From: Phaeobacter bryozoorum
GTDB taxonomy: Bacteria > Pseudomonadota > Alphaproteobacteria > Rhodobacterales > Rhodobacteraceae
Length of the DNA: 64,000 nt
Strand: one strand, 5' to 3'
Assembly (NCBI RefSeq): GCF_041893525.1
Contig: NZ_CP169068.1
The notes beneath the pieces were generated by a model that saw nothing but the letters and a program-made list of their open reading frames with translations, was not told the origin of the DNA and ran no database searches. Made by a program: the position numbers and the translations under genes. Positions 19,013 through 28,053 of the stretch are shown here, one piece after another. Every line of letters starts with the position of its first letter. The first letter of the stretch is position 1.

Positions 19013-20472
19013 TGACACTGGTGATGGACAGTCCGGTTGTGGCGCGCCGGGACGCTGCAACGCCCCTGCTGGCGACAATCGCGGTGGCCTTTTTCGGGCT
19101 GCTGATCGCGGCGGTGTTCCAGCTGCCGGATCCGCTGATCCGTCACGATGATTACCCTGCGCTGTTTGGCGATGCAGAGACCTATTATGTCAAAACCCTG
19201 ATGGAGGGGCGCTGGGTCAATTACCTGTGGCACCTGCGCGAGACACTGTTGCCGAGCTGGGCCAACTATCTGATCTACAACGGGTTTTGGGCCGTGGTGC
19301 TGGGCTGTCTGGCGCATAATGCGCTGGGGGCCGGGGCGGCGCTGTGGCGCAAGGGCGCGGTGGCGCTGATTGCGGGGCTGTCGGCGCCTGCGCTGCTGAT
19401 TTCACTGTGGTTCAACACGCTGATCCCGGGCATGGCGATCCTTGCCATCTATGCGCTGGCGACCACGCAACTGTCGGACCGGGCCTGCCGCTGGCTGCTG
19501 GTGCCCTTTGTGCCGCTGGCGCTGACCGCCTATACGACCTATCCGTTCTTTCTGCTGGCGCTCTGTCTGACCCGTGCGGACACGCAGCGCTCTGCCCGGG
19601 ATCTGGCATCGCTGCTGGGGCTGTTTATCCTGTGTTTTGCGCTGGCGATGGCGTCGATCTATACGCTGAACTACCTGTTTCACGGTGTCTTCGGGATCCC
19701 GATGGCGGAGTGGCGGATGCCGAAGCCGGCGCATGATCTGGCATCGCTGCTGGCAAATATCGGGCTGATCGGTGATTTTCTCGGCAGCTCGGCCTCGCTG
19801 GTCTCGTTCCACTTCCTGCCGCTGACCGTATTTCAGGTGGCGCTGTTTGGCTGGGCCGTCTGGCTGGTCGGCAGATCCGACCCCTGGCGCGCGATCTATC
19901 CGCTGGCGGGGATCTGCCTCGGGATGGGGCTGATCTTTGTGCAGACGATCAAGACCGGCATCACCCTGCCGCCGCGTGTCTCCGGCTTTGTATGGCTGTA
20001 TTACGCGGTGCTGCTGGGGCTGCTTTCGCAGGAATTGGCGGCGCGGGGCGGCGTCTGGGACCGCATCGGACGCAATCTCCTGGCCTTTGTGGCGCTGATC
20101 TACCTGGCGTTCAACCTGCTCCAGCATCGCGATGTGACCGCCTGGCAAGCCGACAGCCGCAGGATGGCCGATCAGATCCTCCCAGTGGAAGGTCCGATCT
20201 ATGTCACCGGCACCTATCTGTCGCTGCCATCGGGCAAGAAAGCCGGCTTGCAGCACGATCTGTCGGTGGCCTTTCGCCTGACGCAACTGACCGGGCGTGA
20301 TGTGGTGATCTGCGCGATGACACCGACGGCCTGCGCCCATCTGCCGGCGGAGGTTCAGGCCGGTGCCAAGGGGCCCGACTATGAGGTGCGCAATCTGGAC
20401 GTGGGCAGCGTGGTGATGTTGTCGGCAACGCCGATCCGTGCGGCGGCGCATAACGTGCCTGCGGGCGGCTGA
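19012..20472 (+). CDS. Polytopic glucosyltransferase-like membrane protein (Gtr type II)
   Basis: A 486-residue protein with about 10-11 hydrophobic helices and an early periplasmic loop R-H-D-D-Y-P-A-L-F followed by G-R-W-V-N. This resembles the acidic D-D-Y and G-R-W motifs of the glucosyltransferase-II (GtrII) family and GT-C enzymes generally. The C-terminal ~110 residues form a soluble domain. It would take sugar from the flipped lipid carrier and add it to a surface glycan, as the serotype-specific third member of Gtr sets does. It ends the cassette and is followed 27 bases later by a terminator. Confidence 0.75.
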   Translation: MTLVMDSPVVARRDAATPLLATIAVAFFGLLIAAVFQLPDPLIRHDDYPALFGDAETYYVKTLMEGRWVNYLWHLRETLLPSWANYLIYNGFWAVVLGCLAHNALGAGAALWRKGAVALIAGLSAPALLISLWFNTLIPGMAILAIYALATTQLSDRACRWLLVPFVPLALTAYTTYPFFLLALCLTRADTQRSARDLASLLGLFILCFALAMASIYTLNYLFHGVFGIPMAEWRMPKPAHDLASLLANIGLIGDFLGSSASLVSFHFLPLTVFQVALFGWAVWLVGRSDPWRAIYPLAGICLGMGLIFVQTIKTGITLPPRVSGFVWLYYAVLLGLLSQELAARGGVWDRIGRNLLAFVALIYLAFNLLQHRDVTAWQADSRRMADQILPVEGPIYVTGTYLSLPSGKKAGLQHDLSVAFRLTQLTGRDVVICAMTPTACAHLPAEVQAGAKGPDYEVRNLDVGSVVMLSATPIRAAAHNVPAGG

Positions 20473-20498
20473 GGACGGCGCAAAGAACATCAAACGAG

Positions 20499-20526
20499 AA
20501 ACGGGGGCGTGCAGGCCCCCGTTTTT
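20499..20526 (+). terminator. Rho-independent terminator after the Gtr cassette
   Basis: A perfect G-C stem (AACGGGGGC paired with GCCCCCGTT, hexanucleotide loop) is followed by a T run. It sits between the convergent Gtr cassette and nadC and, because the left arm is preceded by A residues, it may also serve nadC on the opposite strand. Confidence 0.9.
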
Positions 20527-20566
20527 CTGATCAGGTCTGGTCAAGAAACCAGAAGGTGCGAAGACC

Positions 20567-21421
20567 TCAGAAATCGAGACCGAGATCCAGCGTCTGCGCC
20601 GAATGGGTCAGCGCGCCGGAGGAGATATAATCAACCCCCGTGGCTGACACCTCGGCAATGCGGTCGCGGCGCATATTGCCGGAGGCTTCGGTGACCAGAT
20701 GACCTTTGGCCATCGCCACGGCCTTCGTCAGGGTTGGCGTGTCCATATTGTCGAGCAGCACCACATCGGCGCCGCCCGTCTCCAGCACCTCCTGCAACTG
20801 TTCGAGGGTGTCCACCTCGATCTCTACCTTCATCATGTGGCTGACGTTGGTCGTGGCTGCGCGCAGGACGGCGGCGACACCGCCTGCGGCGGCGATGTGA
20901 TTGTCCTTGATCAGGATCGCATCGGAGAGACCGTAGCGGTGGTTGTATCCGCCCCCATGCAGGACGGCCTGCTTTTCGACCATGCGCAGACCGGGTGTGG
21001 TCTTGCGGGTGCAGGTGATGCGGGTGGCGGTCCCCTTGGTCTCTGCCACAAAGGAGGCCGTCAGGCTGGCGATGCCAGAGAGGCGGCCTGCAAAATTCAG
21101 CGCCACACGTTCGCCCGAGAGGATCGACGCGGCTGATCCTGCGATGGTCATCAGGGTCTGACCAGGAGTGCAGGGGCTGCCGTCAGCCACGCGCGTTTCG
21201 ATCTTCAGCGAGGGATCAACCAGATGAAAAGCGATACGGGCAATCTGCATACCGGAGATAACGCCGGTATCGCGCGCATTGAGCCGGGCCTCATAGGTGG
21301 TGCCTGCCGGGATCACCGCGCGTGTGGTGATATCCCCGCTCTGGCCGAGGTCTTCCAGCAAGGCAGCGCGGACCAGCGGTTCCAGGATCAGGTCGGGCAG
21401 AGTGGCAAAGGACGGGGTCAT
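20567..21421 (-). CDS. nadC: Nicotinate-nucleotide pyrophosphorylase (carboxylating), quinolinate phosphoribosyltransferase
   Basis: A 284-residue enzyme making nicotinate mononucleotide from quinolinate and PRPP, the third step of de novo NAD synthesis. Family signatures seen are L-E-D-L-G-Q-S-G-D-I-T-T near the N-terminus, the L-S-G-E-R-V-A-L-N-F segment near 100, T-R-K-T-T-P-G-L-R with phosphate-binding residues around 135, and D-A-I-L-I-K-D-N-H. The length is standard. It overlaps nadB by four bases and is last in the nadABC operon. Confidence 0.96.
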   Translation of the reverse strand: MTPSFATLPDLILEPLVRAALLEDLGQSGDITTRAVIPAGTTYEARLNARDTGVISGMQIARIAFHLVDPSLKIETRVADGSPCTPGQTLMTIAGSAASILSGERVALNFAGRLSGIASLTASFVAETKGTATRITCTRKTTPGLRMVEKQAVLHGGGYNHRYGLSDAILIKDNHIAAAGGVAAVLRAATTNVSHMMKVEIEVDTLEQLQEVLETGGADVVLLDNMDTPTLTKAVAMAKGHLVTEASGNMRRDRIAEVSATGVDYISSGALTHSAQTLDLGLDF

Positions 21422-23088
21422 GTCGGATCCTTGACGGCGGCGGCGCGGATCGCACGCGCCTCGGTGAGGGTAATACCGGTGCGATAGGCCTGCGCCGGGT
21501 CGGCCTCAGGATAATCGTCGCGGAAATGGCCGCCCCGGCTTTCGCGGCGGTCCAGCGCGGCGGCAGCAATCAGGGTGGCGGTGGCGCACATATTGGCAAA
21601 GCTCTCGTCGTCGCCGAACTCTGCCAGCAGCTCCTCGATCGTTCTGAGGGCGGTTTTCAGCCCGGCTTCGTCGCGGCGCACACCGACATGGGCAGTCATG
21701 GTTTCGCGCAGGCGGGCGATGGCGCTGGCCGGGGCGGCGGGCGTTGTGGCAGGGGCGAAACTGAGGGACAGTGCAGGCGGCGTGCGCATCTGGTCCGGTT
21801 GAGGGCCAAGTGTTGCGGCAATGTCCCGGGCAGAGGTGCGGGCATAGACCAGAGCCTCCAGAAGCCCGTTGGAGGCAAGCCGATTGGCGCCATGCAGCCC
21901 GGTCGAGGAGGCTTCGCCACAGACCCAGAGACGGCCGAGGCTGGCGCGCCCCTGCATGTCGGTATCGACCCCTCCCATGTGATAATGGGCGGCAACCGCC
22001 ACCGGGATCGGGTCCGCAACGGGATCAATACCGGCGCGGGCGCAGGTCTCAGCCACGGTTGGAAAGCGGGTCAGCACCTCGGCGCCAAGAGCTTCGCGGG
22101 TGTCCAGCATCGGGCGGCGGCCGGCCTGGGTTTCGGCAAAGATTGCGCGGGCGACGATGTCACGAGGGGCCAGTTCGGCGTCCGGGTGCGCGGCCAGCAT
22201 GAAGCGGATGCCGTCCTTGTTGATCAGCGTGGCGCCATCGCCGCGCAGCGCCTCGGTGGCGAGGGGCGCGGGGTCTTCGCCGATGTCAAAGGCGGTGGGG
22301 TGAAACTGGACAAATTCAGGATCGGCAATGCGGGCACCGGCGCGGGCGGCAAATCCGATCACCTGGCCCCGGATGCGGGGCGGGTTGGTGGTATGCGCAA
22401 ACAGCCCCCCGGAACCGCCCCCCGCCAGAAGGATCGCAGGGGCACGGATCAGCACGGGCACCGAGGTGCCGCCAGCATCGCTGACCCAGACGCCGGTGAC
22501 GCGGTCGTCTGCCACCTCCAGCCGCACGGCCTGGGTGCCTTCGTGGACCTGAACCGAGGCTGTGGCGCGCACGGCGGCAATCAGCGTTTCCATGATCTGC
22601 CGACCGGCCTGATCGCCTTTCACCCGGACAACACGGGCCATGGAATGGGCGGCCTCGCGGCTCATGACAAAGCCGCCGTCAGCGGTGCGATCAAAGGGTG
22701 TGCCAAGGTCGGTCAGATCGAGAATATGATCCTGGGCAACCTGTGTGACCATGGCGGCGACCTCGGCGTCGACAGTGCCAGCACCGGCGCGCACCGTATC
22801 GGTGGCGTGGGCGGCAGGGCTGTCGGCCTGATCCATCGCGGCGGCAACGCCGCCCTGCGCCCAAGCCGAGCTGGCGCCCTCGCCAAGTGTTTCGGGTGAG
22901 ATCATCAGCACCGGCCGCGGGGCCAGTTCGAGGGCGGCATAGAGCGCGGCCATCCCCGCGCCAACGATCACCACGCGATCAGTGTCACAGGCGGCGGTGG
23001 CTTCGGTCAGGGCCTGCACATCCAGCTGGGCCTCTGCCGTGTTGTCGGCCTGATGGTCAGAGACGACCTTGGCGCCGGGGGTGTCCAA
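21418..23088 (-). CDS. nadB: L-aspartate oxidase
   Basis: A 556-residue FAD enzyme that oxidises aspartate to iminoaspartate for NadA. The dinucleotide-binding motif V-V-I-V-G-A-G-M-A-A-L-Y starts near residue 40, followed by A-S-S-A-W-A-Q-G-G-V-A-A. The succinate-dehydrogenase/fumarate-reductase-family segments are present (F-V-Q-F-H-P-T near 265; S-T-G-L-H-G-A-N-R-L-A-S-N-G-L-L-E near 395). The first ~35 residues before the FAD motif are longer than usual, so a later start is possible. It lies three bases after nadA and overlaps nadC. Confidence 0.95.
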   Translation of the reverse strand: MDTPGAKVVSDHQADNTAEAQLDVQALTEATAACDTDRVVIVGAGMAALYAALELAPRPVLMISPETLGEGASSAWAQGGVAAAMDQADSPAAHATDTVRAGAGTVDAEVAAMVTQVAQDHILDLTDLGTPFDRTADGGFVMSREAAHSMARVVRVKGDQAGRQIMETLIAAVRATASVQVHEGTQAVRLEVADDRVTGVWVSDAGGTSVPVLIRAPAILLAGGGSGGLFAHTTNPPRIRGQVIGFAARAGARIADPEFVQFHPTAFDIGEDPAPLATEALRGDGATLINKDGIRFMLAAHPDAELAPRDIVARAIFAETQAGRRPMLDTREALGAEVLTRFPTVAETCARAGIDPVADPIPVAVAAHYHMGGVDTDMQGRASLGRLWVCGEASSTGLHGANRLASNGLLEALVYARTSARDIAATLGPQPDQMRTPPALSLSFAPATTPAAPASAIARLRETMTAHVGVRRDEAGLKTALRTIEELLAEFGDDESFANMCATATLIAAAALDRRESRGGHFRDDYPEADPAQAYRTGITLTEARAIRAAAVKDPT

Positions 23089-23091
23089 GGA

Positions 23092-24144
23092 TCAGATCCC
23101 CAGTTTCTGGCTGAGATCAATCATCCGCTGCACCGCCACACGGGCCTTTTCGGCGACCTCGGGATCGACTTCAACCGGTTCGGACATCGTGTGCAGCGAC
23201 CAGAGGATTTTCTCCAGCGTGATCTTCTTCATGTAGGGGCACATGTTGCAGGGGCCGACGAATTCAACCTCCGGCAATTGGTCGGCAATGTTCGAGGCCA
23301 TCGAACATTCGGTGATCAACATCGCCTTTTCGGGCTTTTCGTCGGTCACATATTTGATGATGCCACTGGTGGAGCCGGAGAAATCGGCCTCATTCACCAC
23401 ATCCGGCGGGCATTCGGGATGCGCAATCAGCCGGGTGCCGGGGTTCCATTCGCGGAAATCGCGCAGGTCCTTGGCGGTGTATTGCTCGTGCACGATGCAG
23501 GAGCCTTCCCACCAGACCACGTTCTTTTCCGGCACCTGCTGAGCGATGTTCTGCGCCAGATACTGGTCCGGGGTCATGATCACCGTGTCGGCGTCCTGTG
23601 CGGCCACGATCTGGGCCGCGTTGGAGGAGGTGCAGCAGATATCGGAGGCGGCTTTGACCTCGGCCGTGGTGTTCACATAGGTGACAACCGGCGCGCCGGG
23701 ATATTTCGCCCGCATCTGGGCAATGCCCTCTGCGGTGATCGATTCCGCCAGCGAACAGCCGGCCTCCATATCGGGGATCAGCACGATCTTGTCGGGGCTG
23801 AGGATCTTGGAGGTTTCAGCCATGAAATGCACACCGCATTGCACGATGACGTCGGCCTCCACCTTGGTGGCCTCCATGGCGAGCTGGAGGCTGTCGCCCA
23901 CCACGTCGGCGACCCCGTGGTAGATTTCAGGCGTCATGTAGTTATGCGCCAGAATCACAGCGTTGCGTTCTTTTTTCAAGGCGAGGATGGCGGCGACATA
24001 GGGCGCGTAGGTGGCCCAGTCGACGGGGTTCACCACCCGGTCCATCTTGGCGTAGATCTCTGACATCTCTGCGGCCAGAGCAGGATTTGGCGCAAGGTCA
24101 TAGTGATTGGCGAGCTGATCGCGCATGGTTTGCAGATCGAACAT
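23092..24144 (-). CDS. nadA: Quinolinate synthase
   Basis: A 350-residue [4Fe-4S] enzyme condensing iminoaspartate with dihydroxyacetone phosphate. The family segment A-V-I-L-A-H-N-Y-M near residue 60 and the cysteines expected as cluster ligands can be seen: one in V-Q-C-G-V-H-F-M-A-E-T, one in the C-x-x-C-P region late in the protein (C-N-M-C-P-Y-M). The S-D-I-C-C-T-S-S-N-A stretch is also typical. It is the first gene of the nadABC operon, reading away from the tup operon with a ~345-base intergenic region in between. Confidence 0.95.
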   Translation of the reverse strand: MFDLQTMRDQLANHYDLAPNPALAAEMSEIYAKMDRVVNPVDWATYAPYVAAILALKKERNAVILAHNYMTPEIYHGVADVVGDSLQLAMEATKVEADVIVQCGVHFMAETSKILSPDKIVLIPDMEAGCSLAESITAEGIAQMRAKYPGAPVVTYVNTTAEVKAASDICCTSSNAAQIVAAQDADTVIMTPDQYLAQNIAQQVPEKNVVWWEGSCIVHEQYTAKDLRDFREWNPGTRLIAHPECPPDVVNEADFSGSTSGIIKYVTDEKPEKAMLITECSMASNIADQLPEVEFVGPCNMCPYMKKITLEKILWSLHTMSEPVEVDPEVAEKARVAVQRMIDLSQKLGI

Positions 24145-24356
24145 GGCATTTCCTCAAAGCTGCGCCTGACGTGGCACTTTGGGGAATTCTTGTTTCATGT
24201 TCACATTTAGCACGCAAGCGAGTGCAGCCGCTTTGTTGCGTAAAAACCGGAAATCCTGGTGCAAATCGGCGGCAATCGGGGCGCATCGGCAACCTGACGC
24301 TGGGGGCGGCGCCAAGACCATCTGACCATCGGGCGATGTCAGCGCAAACAGTGCGC

Positions 24357-24369
24357 GGTCAATTTGTCC
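24357..24369. promoter_or_regulatory. Candidate operator upstream of the tup operon
   Basis: GGTCAATTTGTCC is an imperfect inverted repeat lying ~120 bases ahead of the tupB start in the nadA-tupB intergenic region (24145-24490). It matches 11 of 13 bases with the palindrome at 32250-32262 ahead of the fdh operon. Nothing else in this 345-base gap is recognisable as a gene or terminator. The factor that binds is unknown. Confidence 0.4.
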
Positions 24370-24490
24370 AATTTTCACACCCGGTGTCGTTTTTGTCTAT
24401 TGGGCGGGCTGATATTGTGGTTTGCAGATAGCGTTCACACAGTATCGGGAAGCGGTAAGACCGGTCCCACAAGGGAGAAAATCCGCCTCC

Positions 24491-25195
24491 ATGTCTGATC
24501 TCTGGGAAGGATTGGTCCAGGCCTTTTGGCTGGTGGTCACGCTGGATGGCGATCTGGTCGAGATCACGCTGCGTTCGTTGCGGGTCACTTTGACCGCGTT
24601 GCTGGTGGCCTCGGTGATTGCGCTGCCGCTGGCGGCGCTGCTGTCGGTGCGCCGGTTTCGCCTGCGTCGGGTCACTATTGCGGTGCTCAACGCCCTGATG
24701 GGGCTGCCGCCGGTGGTCGTGGGGCTGGTGGTCTATGTGCTGCTGTCGCGGGCCGGTCCGTTCGGGGTACTGGGGCTGCTGTTCACCCCGACCGCGATGA
24801 TCATTGCGCAGGTGATCATCATCGTGCCGCTCATCGCCTCGATCGCGCATCAGTCGCTGCGCGATCTGTGGAGCGATTACCACGATCTGCTGATTTCGCT
24901 GAATGCCAGCCAGAGCCAGCGCATTGCCACGCTGCTGTGGGACGGGCGGCGGGCGCTGCTCACGGCGGCGCTGGCTGGGTTTGGTCGCGCGATCGGTGAG
25001 GTGGGGGCGATCATGATCGTTGGCGGCAATATCGACCATGCCACCCGGGTGCTGACGACGGCGATTGCGCTGGAGACCGGCAAAGGGGATTTTGCCATGG
25101 CGCTGGGGCTTGGCTTTGTGCTGATCGCATTGGCGGTGGCGGTGAATCTGACCATCCACTGGCTGGGTCAGACCGAGAGCGAGGGCCGCTGGTGA
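24491..25195 (+). CDS. tupB: Tungstate ABC transporter permease (TupB-like)
   Basis: A 234-residue inner-membrane permease with five or six helices. It carries the EAA-type loop seen in molybdate, tungstate and sulfate permeases (A-A-L-A-G-F-G-R-A-I-G-E-V-G-A-I-M near residue 160) and an early L-R-S-L-R-V-T-L segment. I use ATG 24491, which begins at a plausible permease N-terminus; an upstream in-frame start at 24422 would add 23 polar residues. It overlaps the ATPase gene by four bases. Assignment to tungstate rather than molybdate rests on the TupA-like binding protein and the nearby formate dehydrogenase. Confidence 0.85.
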   Translation: MSDLWEGLVQAFWLVVTLDGDLVEITLRSLRVTLTALLVASVIALPLAALLSVRRFRLRRVTIAVLNALMGLPPVVVGLVVYVLLSRAGPFGVLGLLFTPTAMIIAQVIIIVPLIASIAHQSLRDLWSDYHDLLISLNASQSQRIATLLWDGRRALLTAALAGFGRAIGEVGAIMIVGGNIDHATRVLTTAIALETGKGDFAMALGLGFVLIALAVAVNLTIHWLGQTESEGRW

Positions 25196-25917
25196 GCAAG
25201 GTGAGCAGTCTTTTTCCGCTGGTTGTCGAGGCGGCGCAGGTGCGCCGTCGTGGCAAGACACTGATTGGTCCGGTGGATCTGCGGCTGGACGGACAGGGGA
25301 CGACCATCGTGATCGGACCGAATGGTTCGGGCAAGACCTCCCTGCTGAAGATGCTGCATGGCATCCTGCGACTGGGGCAGGGGCGGATCAGCTGGGGTTG
25401 CGCCATGGCCGAAGCCCAGCGGCGCCAGGCCTTTGTGTTTCAGACGCCGGTGATGATGCGCCGCTCTGTGGTGGAAAATATCGCCTATCCGCTGCGGCTG
25501 AACCGGGTGCCCCGCAAGGTGGCGCTGGCCGAGGCCGAGATCTGGGCTGAGCGGATCGGTCTGGGCGGCGATGCGCTGCACCGGCCTGCGGTGCTGCTGT
25601 CGGGCGGTGAGCGGCAGAAACTGGCGCTGGCACGGGCCCTGATCCGCAAGCCGCAGCTGCTGTTCCTGGATGAGCCTTGCGCCTCGCTCGACGGGCGCGC
25701 CACTCGCGAAATCGAGGAGATCCTGACCGAAGCGGTAGCGGCAGGCACCCGGCTGATCATGTCGACCCACAATATGGGTCAGGCACAGCGTCTGGCGGAT
25801 GAGGTGCTGTTTGTTCTGCACGGTCAGATTGCCGAGTTTTCAGCGGCGGAGGCATTTTTTACCCGACCCCATACCGAACAGGGCCGCGCATTTCTAAGAG
25901 GAGACATTGTCGAATGA
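25192..25917 (+). CDS. tupC: Tungstate ABC transporter ATP-binding protein (TupC-like)
   Basis: A 241-residue ABC ATPase starting at GTG 25192. Walker A is G-P-N-G-S-G-K-T-S near residue 43, the signature is L-S-G-G-E-R-Q-K near 140, and Walker B is L-L-F-L-D-E-P near 160, followed by a switch His in S-T-H-N. No C-terminal TOBE molybdate-binding domain is present, which fits TupC better than ModC. It sits between the permease and binding-protein genes, with 4-base overlaps on both sides. Confidence 0.88.
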   Translation: MSKVSSLFPLVVEAAQVRRRGKTLIGPVDLRLDGQGTTIVIGPNGSGKTSLLKMLHGILRLGQGRISWGCAMAEAQRRQAFVFQTPVMMRRSVVENIAYPLRLNRVPRKVALAEAEIWAERIGLGGDALHRPAVLLSGGERQKLALARALIRKPQLLFLDEPCASLDGRATREIEEILTEAVAAGTRLIMSTHNMGQAQRLADEVLFVLHGQIAEFSAAEAFFTRPHTEQGRAFLRGDIVE

Positions 25918-26717
25918 AACGGATTGTGCTGGGGGCACTGGCTGCGCTGACAATGGGGACGGCGACGCTGGCGGAGGAGATGAAGCTGGCGGTGACCACA
26001 TCCTTCCACAACTCCGGTCTGGCAGAGGTTCTGCTGCCGCAGATCAAGTCGGATCTGGGGCTGGAGGTGCAGCTGTTGGTGGTGGGCACCGGTCAGGCGA
26101 TCCGTCTGGGCGAGGCGGGCGATGTGGATGCGATTCTGGTGCATTCGAAGAAGGCCGAGGAGGCGTTTTTGGCAGGCGGCAACGGCACCCATCGCCGCGA
26201 GATCATGTATAATGATTTCGTCTTTGTAGGCCCCAAGGCGGACCCGGCGGGCATTGGCCGCGCGCAGTCGGCAGCGGAGGCACTGCAAAAAGTGGCCGTA
26301 TCCGAGGTGGCTTTTGTCAGTCGCGGCGATGACAGCGGCACCCACAAGAAAGAGCTGAGCCTGTGGGCCGCGGCGGATCTGTCACCTGACGGATTTGGCG
26401 GCTGGTACAACGCTGTTGGCGCAGGCATGGGGGCAGCGCTGAATACAGCCTCTGGCATGGGGGGCTACATCATGTCGGACCGCGCAAGCTGGCTCAATTT
26501 CGCCAACAAGGGCGATCTGGCGCTGCTCTATGCGGGGGATCCGGTGTTGTTCAACCAATATGCCTATCTGCCGGTCAACCCGCAGAAACACCCCCATGTG
26601 AAGGCAGAATCCGCAGCCCGGCTGGAAGGCTGGCTGGTGTCGGATACCGCCAAGGAGCTGATCAACGGCTACCAGATCAATGGCGAGGCGCTGTTTGTGT
26701 TCAACGCGGCGCCATAG
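25914..26717 (+). CDS. tupA: Tungstate-binding periplasmic protein (TupA-like)
   Basis: A 267-residue exported protein with a Sec signal peptide (M-K-R-I-V-L-G then a hydrophobic core, cleavage near T-L-A at residue 22). The mature N-terminus has T-T-S-F-H-N-S-G-L, the oxyanion-binding T-T-S motif of TupA-family proteins, and a later V-S-R-G-D-D-S-G-T-H near residue 140 also typical of the family. C-terminal residues R-L-E-G-W-L-V-S-D-T-A-K match the closing helix. It presumably delivers tungstate to TupBC, supplying the FDH cofactor encoded 8 kb downstream. Confidence 0.88.
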   Translation: MKRIVLGALAALTMGTATLAEEMKLAVTTSFHNSGLAEVLLPQIKSDLGLEVQLLVVGTGQAIRLGEAGDVDAILVHSKKAEEAFLAGGNGTHRREIMYNDFVFVGPKADPAGIGRAQSAAEALQKVAVSEVAFVSRGDDSGTHKKELSLWAAADLSPDGFGGWYNAVGAGMGAALNTASGMGGYIMSDRASWLNFANKGDLALLYAGDPVLFNQYAYLPVNPQKHPHVKAESAARLEGWLVSDTAKELINGYQINGEALFVFNAAP

Positions 26718-26753
26718 GCGATAGCGGCATCCACAGCGGTTGCAATGTGCAGA

Positions 26754-26773
26754 CGCCGCGCCTGAGCGCGGCG
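26754..26773. terminator. GC-rich hairpin between convergent tupA and DUF6505 genes
   Basis: An 8-bp perfect stem (CGCCGCGC / GCGCGGCG) with loop CTGA lies 36 bases after tupA. There is no T run, so it may be a factor-dependent terminator or an mRNA-stabilising hairpin rather than a classical terminator. Confidence 0.4.
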
Positions 26774-26859
26774 CCTGGCCCAACGGGAGCGGGGGGCTTT
26801 GACCCGCCGCACTCCGGGCGGGAGGGGCCGGTTGCGGGCTTCGCGCCGTGCGTGGTCTA

Positions 26860-27336
26860 TCAGTCGTCGGTCACATGGATGGCGAATTGTTCCAGGCCCG
26901 CCTCCTGCGGCTCGATGCTGCGATAGCTTTCCTTGACGCCCGCCTCTGTCAGCTCGCGCATCACCGTCAGCAGCGTATTGGGCGCGTGATCGGCGCAGAG
27001 TTCCGCCATATGTGCCAGCTCTTCCGCAGCCACCGGGTGGGCGGCGGCCAGATCCGGGGCGCCGTAGTAGCTGACGAAATGCGCGGCCAGCAGATCGGTG
27101 AGGCCTGCCAGCTCGCTCTCCTCGATCCGCGTCACCGCAACGAAGGTGACACGCCCGCCGGTTTCCAGCCCCATCCAGCCATTGGCAAAGGCCTGGCGTT
27201 GCTTGCCGATCAGGTCGGCCTCTTCCCAGTTGGAAAACTCAAACCCGCCCGAAATACACCATTCGCCGGTGCGGGCCGGGCTGGCAAAGACGTTCTGATC
27301 GCTCTCGTCGAAATGAATGGCGCGGGCAAGCTGCAT
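26860..27336 (-). CDS. DUF6505-type conserved protein, unknown function
   Basis: A 158-residue soluble protein starting at ATG 27336, directly after the lipoate-ligase-like gene (TGATG, one-base overlap). A longer reading frame extends upstream, but it only shadows the ligase gene in another frame. The sequence (I-H-F-D-E-S-D-Q-N-V-F near the start, W-M-G-L-E-T-G-G-R-V-T-F near 60) matches a small alphaproteobacterial family I recall as DUF6505, always seen beside this ligase-like gene and FDH loci. No catalytic motif, signal peptide or membrane segment is visible. Confidence 0.65.
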   Translation of the reverse strand: MQLARAIHFDESDQNVFASPARTGEWCISGGFEFSNWEEADLIGKQRQAFANGWMGLETGGRVTFVAVTRIEESELAGLTDLLAAHFVSYYGAPDLAAAHPVAAEELAHMAELCADHAPNTLLTVMRELTEAGVKESYRSIEPQEAGLEQFAIHVTDD

Positions 27337-28049
27337 CACGGTGTCTCCAGTAGGGTGGTCAGGGGGATCAGATGGGTTGTCGCCTCGTCCCGCAACAGCA
27401 GGCCGAAATCTTCGTCCACGCCGAGGAAGGTGCCATTCAGGCCCGCATGGGTGACGGTTTCGCCAATATCCTGGGCAAGGCCGCGCCAGGTCGTGTGCAC
27501 CGGCTCCGTGCCGTCCTCTTCCCAGCGGTTGATCCAGTGCAGCGCGTGGCGGGCCCAGCTTTCCAGTAACTGGCCTGCATCCACATCGGCGCAGCCCTCG
27601 GCATAAAGCGCGGTATCCTCGGGACGATCGCCGGTTTCCCCGTCGCTCGGCGGCCAGAGCGGCAGGTCGAGGCCGATGACCAGCCAGTCTGGCACCTCTG
27701 ATGGCGCGGTTGTACTGGCGGCGGCACGCAGCCGGCCGCAGCGACCGCCATTGATGCGCAGACCGCCGTCCCATTGCAGATGCACCGCCACCTCGGGCGG
27801 GGCCAGCGCGCCAAGGGCGTTTTGCAGTGCAATACCGCAGACCGGAAGCATGGTCATGGCCTGCCGCAGGGCAACCTCGGGCGCAAAGACAAAGGCCGCC
27901 TGAAGCCGGTCATGCAGCAGGTTATGCACCACCAGACCTGCGTCGCAGCCCAGAACCGCCTTCTGACAGGCGATGGCAAAGGGATCGTCGGCCCCGCTGA
28001 GCGCGAGCCCCTCCATCAGGGGGAAGCTGAGGTCGCTCATTTCGGCCAT
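27336..28049 (-). CDS. Biotin/lipoate A/B ligase-like protein (DUF4444 type)
   Basis: A 237-residue protein resembling the biotin/lipoate protein ligase fold: an N-terminal half with W-D-G-G-L-R-I-N-G-G-R-C-G-R near residue 95 in place of the usual G-R-G-x-x-x-R/KxG active-site loop, and a C-terminal small domain with L-L-R-D-E-A-T-T-H. The catalytic lysine of true ligases is not evident, so it may bind a cofactor rather than ligate it. It lies four bases after mrp and overlaps the DUF6505 gene. A role in FDH maturation is only suggested by position. Confidence 0.65.
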   Translation of the reverse strand: MAEMSDLSFPLMEGLALSGADDPFAIACQKAVLGCDAGLVVHNLLHDRLQAAFVFAPEVALRQAMTMLPVCGIALQNALGALAPPEVAVHLQWDGGLRINGGRCGRLRAAASTTAPSEVPDWLVIGLDLPLWPPSDGETGDRPEDTALYAEGCADVDAGQLLESWARHALHWINRWEEDGTEPVHTTWRGLAQDIGETVTHAGLNGTFLGVDEDFGLLLRDEATTHLIPLTTLLETP

Positions 28050-28053
28050 CGGA

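Noticed and set aside
21526..22899. 457-residue plus-strand frame over nadB
   Set aside because: Glycine/arginine-rich shadow of nadB with no domain.
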